A program made the position numbers and the translations under genes. A stretch of 57,743 nucleotides of DNA from Clostridia bacterium (GTDB lineage: Bacteria > Bacillota > Clostridia > Christensenellales > UBA1242): assembly GCA_900767835.1 (NCBI GenBank), contig CAAGAO010000003.1, positions 1 through 57,743 of the forward strand. Reading direction: 5' to 3'. Positions 53,192 through 57,743 of the stretch are shown here, piece by piece. The notes below the pieces were generated by a model, which worked only from the letters and a program-made list of their open reading frames with translations, ran no database searches and had not been told where the DNA came from. How positions within the stretch are numbered: position 1 is the first letter of the stretch; the number at the start of each line of letters is the position of its first letter.

Positions 53192-53201
53192 GTTATTAAA
53201 T

Positions 53202-53456
53202 TTACCTTTTGTGGGGGTTCTCTAGATAATTATAAACAAGTTGCTTAATATGGTTAATTTCTTGGTTATAATGCTTTTCATTAAACACCAAAGCAGTGTA
53301 TTTACACCCATTGTTAAAATTGCACATAATTTTAGCACCATTGTTTTGCTCTATTATATCTATAATAATATATTTAATTACTATACTATAATTTTTAATA
53401 TCTAATAATCTATAAAAGGATGGTATATTATCTAATAGTTTATAGTTCAATTTCAT
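53202..53456 (-). CDS. Hypothetical phage protein, 84 residues
   Basis: The protein overlaps the end of metK by 17 bases. It is rich in Ile, Asn and Tyr with no membrane segment long enough to call (YSIVIKYIIIDIIEQ may be a beta-strand pair). The family is unknown. Codon use is more AT-rich than that of metK. Confidence 0.55.
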   Translation of the reverse strand: MKLNYKLLDNIPSFYRLLDIKNYSIVIKYIIIDIIEQNNGAKIMCNFNNGCKYTALVFNEKHYNQEINHIKQLVYNYLENPHKR

Positions 53457-54543
53457 TTATGCCAACCACCTTTGCACTATTACTTAAAAATTGCCAATTG
53501 TAATTAAACCTAAAATGGCACCCCTCTGCCACTTTTTCATAGTCCCAATACAACAAGCCAAGTTCATTTGTGATTGCTGTTGGTGTAAGCCTATATTTGC
53601 CTTTTATGTATTTATAAATATTGTCTGGAGCATTTACGCCATCAGTTAAAATGTTTACACTAATAGGTTCAACAACGCCAATGGCATAGGCTAATTGTAT
53701 TTGGCAAGTCTTTACTGTTCTAAATGTTTTAACTATATCAACAGCCATGTTTCTTGCCATATAGGCAGCACTACGGTCAACCTTACTTGGGTCTTTACCA
53801 CTAAATGCACCGCCACCCACCGGGCAAAATCCACCATATTGGTCACAAACTATTTTTCTACCTGTTACGCCACAATCGGCTGTTGGACCTCCAATAGTCC
53901 ATGTTCCGGCAGGGTTTATAATTAGTTTGCCATTAAAACCCCTTAAAATGGGCTGTAATAGGTTTTTTACATAATGTTGCACATATTCTAGGCTCTTATG
54001 CTTTTTGTGGCATACACTTATTAAAATGGTATGAATAGCCCCAATATTTTGTTGCATATCCAAATCAGTCGTTATTTGTGTTTTTGCATCGCCTTTAAGA
54101 ATTGATTTTTTGTTGTTTTCAACATCTTGTTCAATGAGGCTTATAATTCTATTTGCAAGGTCAAAAGCAAATGGTAAATAACTATCGGTTTCATTGCAAG
54201 CATAACCAAACATAATACCTTGGTCCCCGGCACCCACCGAGCATAAATCATTCGATGTGCCATTATATATTTCATTTGATTGTTGCCCAATCAAGTTTAT
54301 AATTTTATCCACCCTATAATGTAGTTTTTTGGCAACTCTTCGAGTAATTGCTTTATAATTAACTTTTGCATTTGTTCTTATTTCGCCACCCAATATAATT
54401 GTTTTATCTTTAACCATTACCTCACAAGCCACTCGGCTTTGTGGGTCTTGTTCCAAGCAAGCACTTACAATGGCATCGCTTATCTGGTCGGCATACTTGT
54501 CTGGATGAAATTTACTAACTTGTTCTGTGCTAAATAGTTTCAT
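53440..54543 (-). CDS. metK: Phage-encoded S-adenosylmethionine synthetase
   Basis: A 367-residue MetK. Visible motifs are HPDK at 13-16 (preceded by KF where host enzymes have EG), the GAGDQGIMFGYA loop at 104-115 and GGGAFSGKDPSKVDRS at 243-258, both essential for ATP and methionine binding. It is slightly shorter than typical enzymes (about 380-400) and its C-terminus ends differently (CHFRFNYNW in place of GHFG). It makes SAM from methionine and ATP. It shares an operon with two DNA methyltransferases upstream. ATG at 54543 follows GGGAGG. Confidence 0.9.
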   Translation of the reverse strand: MKLFSTEQVSKFHPDKYADQISDAIVSACLEQDPQSRVACEVMVKDKTIILGGEIRTNAKVNYKAITRRVAKKLHYRVDKIINLIGQQSNEIYNGTSNDLCSVGAGDQGIMFGYACNETDSYLPFAFDLANRIISLIEQDVENNKKSILKGDAKTQITTDLDMQQNIGAIHTILISVCHKKHKSLEYVQHYVKNLLQPILRGFNGKLIINPAGTWTIGGPTADCGVTGRKIVCDQYGGFCPVGGGAFSGKDPSKVDRSAAYMARNMAVDIVKTFRTVKTCQIQLAYAIGVVEPISVNILTDGVNAPDNIYKYIKGKYRLTPTAITNELGLLYWDYEKVAEGCHFRFNYNWQFLSNSAKVVGINEIEL

Positions 54544-54832
54544 TTTCCGCCTCCCTATATTTGATAATAACGCCATCCATAATTAAATCATACACCACAT
54601 CCATTAGTTGTGTTGTATCCTTAAAATGGCATTTGGCTATTTTGTGGATTCTAGGGTCGCCTATCAGCCACTTATCTATAACTAGACGCCTATCAGTATT
54701 ACCAATAATTATAATTTGTTTACTATTGGCAAAACATCTGTAATAATTTGTTTGGTTTCTATTAACTTTATAACTATGAAAGCCATATTGTTTTAGAATT
54801 TCCAAATTTTTGATTTCATCAACTTTTAACAT
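54530..54832 (-). CDS. Hypothetical phage protein, 100 residues
   Basis: ATG at 54832 after GGAGG; overlaps metK by 14 bases. Alpha/beta pattern with NYYRCFANSKQIIIIGNTDRR and a basic middle. No recognised family. Coupled translation with metK suggests a shared expression level. Confidence 0.6.
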   Translation of the reverse strand: MLKVDEIKNLEILKQYGFHSYKVNRNQTNYYRCFANSKQIIIIGNTDRRLVIDKWLIGDPRIHKIAKCHFKDTTQLMDVVYDLIMDGVIIKYREAENETI

Positions 54833-54833
54833 G

Positions 54834-55100
54834 CTAATCCTCCAATTTTTCATTTATTCGTTTGTCAAACACCTTTTCAAATTGTCTTTCAAAAGGTATA
54901 TCTTCTTCATAGTAAATAGCCCTATTGTTCCAATCTTTATAACACTTGCAACACATAGCGCTATTAAGCACCGGCACAACATACATAATATCATCTGGCT
55001 CATTGCACATATCACAACGACAACCGCCGGTAACTTTAACAATCTCTTTCAAAGAGCCTTTGTATATAACATAACCACATTTTGATTTTAGTTTTTTCAT
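54834..55100 (-). CDS. Zinc-finger-like phage protein, 88 residues
   Basis: Four to five cysteines arranged CRCDMCNE...MCCKCY form a likely zinc knuckle in the middle; flanks are basic. Possibly a nucleic-acid-binding or HNH-like relic, but no histidine/asparagine motif for an HNH enzyme is present. Ends one base before the next gene's start. Confidence 0.6.
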   Translation of the reverse strand: MKKLKSKCGYVIYKGSLKEIVKVTGGCRCDMCNEPDDIMYVVPVLNSAMCCKCYKDWNNRAIYYEEDIPFERQFEKVFDKRINEKLED

Positions 55101-55108
55101 AGCACCAC

Positions 55109-55504
55109 CTACAACAATTTGGGGTTATCATAGATGTTGCCGACTATTTCAAAATATAGTTCTTCACCCAACTCAATCAACAATTCATCAATATTGTATA
55201 TGTAGCCACTATTTATTGGTCTAAACCCAAAGTGTAATCGGTTTTCATCAAACTCAACAATGAAAGTCTGTTCTTTTTTTGTTAAATTACTCCATGCTTT
55301 TACAATATCAGCCTCAAACATTTTTATATTGTTTTTATCTTTGATTCCAATAAATTGCCCTATTGTTTTGGGCTCGACAAAATATGATTTTAACCCATCG
55401 GTAATTTGAGGACAAATAGTTAAAGCATCACATACCCCAAATTCAATTAGTCCATACTGCCATTTATTTTTTTTAATTCTTCCTCTAAACTCAATGCTTT
55501 CCAT
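55109..55504 (-). CDS. YopX-family protein
   Basis: A 131-residue protein. The N-terminus (IEFRGRIKKNKWQYGLIEFG) and the later TIGQFIGIKDKNNIKMFEADIV match the phage YopX family, named from the Bacillus phage SPbeta gene; its role is unknown. ATG at 55504 follows GGAGGAA and overlaps the ASCH gene. Confidence 0.85.
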   Translation of the reverse strand: MESIEFRGRIKKNKWQYGLIEFGVCDALTICPQITDGLKSYFVEPKTIGQFIGIKDKNNIKMFEADIVKAWSNLTKKEQTFIVEFDENRLHFGFRPINSGYIYNIDELLIELGEELYFEIVGNIYDNPKLL

Positions 55505-56189
55505 TGTTAAATTCCTCCACGTAACACCAACTTTGTGGTGGTCTTTTAATTGTTTTATAAATGCAATGCTCACCATCAAAATCAATTCCACAAGCCGAAC
55601 AACCCTCTGTTATATCGTAATAATAATATTCACAGTCGCTATTCTTTCCACCTTTGTTGCAAGGATAATCATCACAATCAAGGTCTTTTCTAAACTCGCT
55701 TAATTCTTTTGGCTTATCATAAATTTTTAAGCCATCAATGTGCCAACCATAACCAATATCCCATTCCTTATTACCCCAACCATCGTGGTCATCTCCATAA
55801 CCAATATAGTCAATAAAATTATCAAAACTTAAACAAGTTTGTTTTTTGTATTCCATAACATCAACAATTTTTTCATTTACTAGGATATCAGGGTCACAGA
55901 TTTCGATTATATCAATTTTATTGAGTGTAAATTCTGCAACAACTTTGCCATTTTGAGCATTATAGTCCTTAACAAAACAACTGCTATCTTGAAATCTTAA
56001 TTTATTTGTCAACTCAAATTTATTGTCGTCATTTACTCGATATAAATATGGTTTTCCTTTTGTGCAATAAATATAAACTTTGTAAGGCAACTCACATTTT
56101 GGCATTGTTTTTCTTATTTCAATGGTTTTTTCGCCATTAAGTATTTTTTCAACCCATTGTGGTTGTATGCTAATTAAAATACTTTTCAA
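55491..56189 (-). CDS. ASCH-domain protein (TTG start)
   Basis: A 232-residue protein with an N-terminal ASCH/PUA-like domain: SILISIQPQWVEKILNGEKT, IEIRKTMPKC and KVYIYCTKG. The C-terminal part has CNKGGKNSDCEYYYYDITEG and other cysteines, a probable zinc site. ASCH domains bind RNA or modified nucleosides, and phage versions are common. The likely start is TTG at 56189, ten bases after GGGAGG, giving the usual (M)KSILISIQP beginning. Confidence 0.8.
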   Translation of the reverse strand: MKSILISIQPQWVEKILNGEKTIEIRKTMPKCELPYKVYIYCTKGKPYLYRVNDDNKFELTNKLRFQDSSCFVKDYNAQNGKVVAEFTLNKIDIIEICDPDILVNEKIVDVMEYKKQTCLSFDNFIDYIGYGDDHDGWGNKEWDIGYGWHIDGLKIYDKPKELSEFRKDLDCDDYPCNKGGKNSDCEYYYYDITEGCSACGIDFDGEHCIYKTIKRPPQSWCYVEEFNNGKH

Positions 56190-56194
56190 CTTAA

Positions 56195-56380
56195 TTATTC
56201 CTCCCAATAATAATTTTCTTGGCAAGTTTCTTTTAATTTTTTGATAGACCTATTAAGTGGCAGTGTAAACTCTTTTTCACCATAATATTTTGCTACATAA
56301 AGGCAACCGGATTTACTAATAATAAACTTGCCATGTTTACCTTGTGCAACTTGCATTTTTCCGTTTTTAACCCATTTCAC
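56195..56380 (-). CDS. Hypothetical small basic protein, 61 residues
   Basis: Starts KWVKNGKMQVAQGKHGKFII and ends KETCQENYYWEE. Basic, probably beta-rich, no membrane helix. Good AAAGGAGG upstream. Family unknown; position just before the ASCH gene suggests the early phage operon. Confidence 0.6.
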   Translation of the reverse strand: MKWVKNGKMQVAQGKHGKFIISKSGCLYVAKYYGEKEFTLPLNRSIKKLKETCQENYYWEE

Positions 56381-56398
56381 TAAAAAATCCTCCTTTTG

Positions 56399-57505
56399 TT
56401 AATTTTCTAAACTAAACCATTGTTTGTATATTTCTATTGCTACCCTTTTAATCATAATAGGTGGCACCGACATGCCACAAATATAACAAACATTGCTAAT
56501 TGCATTTGAGCCAAAGTTATAATCTTGAGGAAATGTGCTTGCTGTTATAATATCGCCTTGGCTTATTTGTTCAAATGTGCCATACCTATAATAATCAGCA
56601 GCACCGGCTCTTATGGTTGGGACAACCTTATCATCATACAAAACAATGCTTTGGAAGAAAGAATCTTTACCATATAGCCTTTTGTGGGCATTAGATAGGT
56701 CATTTTCACCATATTTAACATTGGCTAATAATTCTCTTGTCTTTGCCCTGTTTTCACTTAATTTAAGCCCTTGTGGTGTTTTTATTTTCCCATAAGGCAC
56801 TTTTTCATAGTTAAAACAAAGTTTTAATTCTGGATAGTGTAATTGTTCTTTGTGGGCAACAAACACAACCCTATGCCTTGCTTGTGGAACACCCATGGTT
56901 TCGCCTCGTAACAGCCAATGGTTTACAACATAACCAATAGCCTTAAATTCTTTGTAGATTCTTTTTGCATATTCCCAAGCATTGCCATTAAGCAAGCCCT
57001 CTACATTTTCCATAACCACAACTTTTGGCTTTAATTTTTTAACTGTTTTTATAAAAACAAAAGATAAGTCATCAAGAGTTTGGGCAACTTGCCCCTCTCT
57101 AAATTTCTTTTTCTTACCCCATGTTTTCTCACGTTGTCCTGCCATACTAAAAGTAGTGCATGGTGGACTGCCATCTAAAATATCCAAATCAAATAATTCT
57201 TTTGGTAAATCTTTTTTGGGTATTTTATTAAATTCTCTTATATCCATTAGGAAATTATGCTTTGGGTGGTTGTTCTGTATGTATATTTCATTCATTTTGG
57301 GGTCGATTTCGCAACACCCTATAACATCATACCCGGCTAATTTGTAGCCCATCGAACTCCCCCCCCCACAAGCAAAACAACTAAAAACTTTTTTGTTATT
57401 TTTACTTACATTTGCAAGGTCTTTAAGGGTCCAATAATAATCATTTGCTTTTTGTTCCTTAAAGGGATTATCTTCACCAAGCAAATCAAATAAATTTGGT
57501 TGCAT
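56399..57505 (-). CDS. Phage C5-cytosine methyltransferase with poly-G in motif I
   Basis: A 368-residue enzyme. Motif I is FSCFACGGGSSMGYK, encoded over a run of nine G; motif IV is DGSPPCTTFS with Cys116; motif VI is VVMENVEGLL; motif VIII is GVPQARHRVVFV. It methylates cytosine in phage or host DNA. A change of one G in the tract would destroy the gene, making it a candidate phase-variable methylase. The N-terminal MQPNLFDLLG is a clamp-binding-like peptide. It is directly joined to the next methylase gene. Confidence 0.9.
   Translation of the reverse strand: MQPNLFDLLGEDNPFKEQKANDYYWTLKDLANVSKNNKKVFSCFACGGGSSMGYKLAGYDVIGCCEIDPKMNEIYIQNNHPKHNFLMDIREFNKIPKKDLPKELFDLDILDGSPPCTTFSMAGQREKTWGKKKKFREGQVAQTLDDLSFVFIKTVKKLKPKVVVMENVEGLLNGNAWEYAKRIYKEFKAIGYVVNHWLLRGETMGVPQARHRVVFVAHKEQLHYPELKLCFNYEKVPYGKIKTPQGLKLSENRAKTRELLANVKYGENDLSNAHKRLYGKDSFFQSIVLYDDKVVPTIRAGAADYYRYGTFEQISQGDIITASTFPQDYNFGSNAISNVCYICGMSVPPIMIKRVAIEIYKQWFSLEN
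57359..57367 (-). repeat. Poly-G tract (9 G) in methylase motif I
   Basis: Nine C on the plus strand encode the Gly-Gly-Gly of the SAM-binding motif I. In the present length the frame is open. Confidence 0.9.
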
Positions 57506-57743
57506 TATCCCTCCAATTTGTCAAACAATGTTGATTGTTTCATTTGTAAATCTTTTGGAAACATATCAAACAATGTTGGCTGTGATTTTCTTTTTTGTAT
57601 TCTTTCTTTTGCAACATTGAAAGGTTTTTTATCTAATTCAAACACTAAAAATTGGTTTTGAGTATCCATTGCTGCTATTGCAGTGGATGCCGACCCTCCA
57701 AAGCCATCGAGTATTACCCCCCCCCCGTGGACCAAATGTTTGA
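57505..57743 (-). CDS. N6/N4-type DNA methyltransferase, C-terminal part (partial)
   Basis: The gene runs off the right edge. The visible 79 residues contain GGGVILDGFGGSASTAIAAM, the FxGxG SAM-binding motif of the N4/N6 family in its late position (as in D-x-F-G-G-S), followed by FLVFELDKKPFNVAKERI. The DPF aspartate-proline is DGF here. The C-terminal SQPTLFDMF and STLFDKL look like two clamp-binding peptides. A ten-G run lies at the motif. Its stop overlaps the next methylase start. Confidence 0.85.
   Translation of the reverse strand, partial: KHLVHGGGVILDGFGGSASTAIAAMDTQNQFLVFELDKKPFNVAKERIQKRKSQPTLFDMFPKDLQMKQSTLFDKLEG
57717..57726 (-). repeat. Poly-G tract (10 G) in N-methylase gene
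   Basis: Ten C on the plus strand encode Gly-Gly-Gly just before the VILDGFGGS motif; the frame is open at this length. Confidence 0.9.

Larger units (their letters stand above)
52882..53201. other. Intergenic region upstream of the packaging genes
   Basis: A gap of 320 bases with two terminators (53007-53032 and 53164-53191) and a short iteron-like run near 53105-53135 where (G/T)CAAAAGTGT occurs twice in tandem, flanked by related TGTGCA words. It separates the early from the late block and probably contains the late promoter. No gene is supported. Confidence 0.5.

Noticed and set aside
1..57743. CRISPR array
   Set aside because: No run of three or more regularly spaced repeats was seen; the direct repeats at 10-240 number only two and are too long.

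Overview
The window is AT-rich DNA with strong AGGAGG-type ribosome binding sites, standard stop codons and Bacillota-like genes: a YugP-like metallopeptidase, PcfJ/PcfK, ArdA, and a Myb/RsfA-like protein of a clostridial type. The best guess is an uncultured, low-GC Clostridia-like bacterium. No species can be named from the sequence alone.

Bases 1-3.9 kb look like host chromosome: a PRC-barrel protein, a Myb-like regulator, an unknown protein followed by a near-perfect DNA cloverleaf, a membrane metallopeptidase and tRNA-Leu(CAG). Bases 4.3-16.7 kb are a defence island. It holds a Pycsar pair (PycC cyclase and PycTM effector), a separate coiled-coil membrane protein, an Ec67-like retron (RT fused to TOPRIM, with promoter and ncRNA visible), a large serine recombinase, an orphan nucleotidyltransferase and a Gabija pair (GajA, GajB). 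The retron-to-Gabija segment is flanked by inverted homologous arms (7284-8038 and 17041-17795). The left arm is a decayed copy of the start of the right-hand operon.

Bases 17.2-21.6 kb are a plus-strand mobile-element operon: zinc ribbon protein, ArdA antirestriction protein, small unknown proteins, PcfK and PcfJ. It is followed by a BRO-type protein, an XRE repressor with palindromic operators, and a SLOG-fold protein. Bases 23.5-27.3 kb carry a restriction-modification locus with a ribbon-helix-helix protein, two tandem C5-cytosine methyltransferases and a convergent HNH endonuclease. An IS481/IS3-like transposase sits at 27.7-28.7 kb.

From 28.8 kb to the right edge everything is on the minus strand and reads as a prophage: methyltransferases, a phage S-adenosylmethionine synthetase, small early proteins, terminase, portal, a minor capsid protein with a C-terminal toxin-like nuclease domain, scaffold, major capsid protein, connectors, tail proteins and a collagen-like fibre. 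It then has a complete diversity-generating retroelement (variable tail protein, Avd, template repeat, reverse transcriptase) and a block of membrane proteins. No tape measure, integrase or endolysin is visible, so a short-tailed phage is possible and the early region must lie beyond the right edge.

The two most striking signals are in the prophage. First, the retroelement shows 15 of its 16 template/variable mismatches at template adenines, and a GAAA-loop hairpin lies downstream of the variable repeat. Second, three coding-strand poly-G tracts (11, 9 and 10 G) lie in a small membrane protein and in two DNA methyltransferases. In the membrane protein, removing one G opens a hidden 41-residue extension with a transmembrane helix and basic tail. 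Together they suggest a phage that diversifies its receptor binding by reverse transcription and may phase-vary a membrane protein and its DNA methylation by homopolymer slippage, while carrying its own SAM synthetase.
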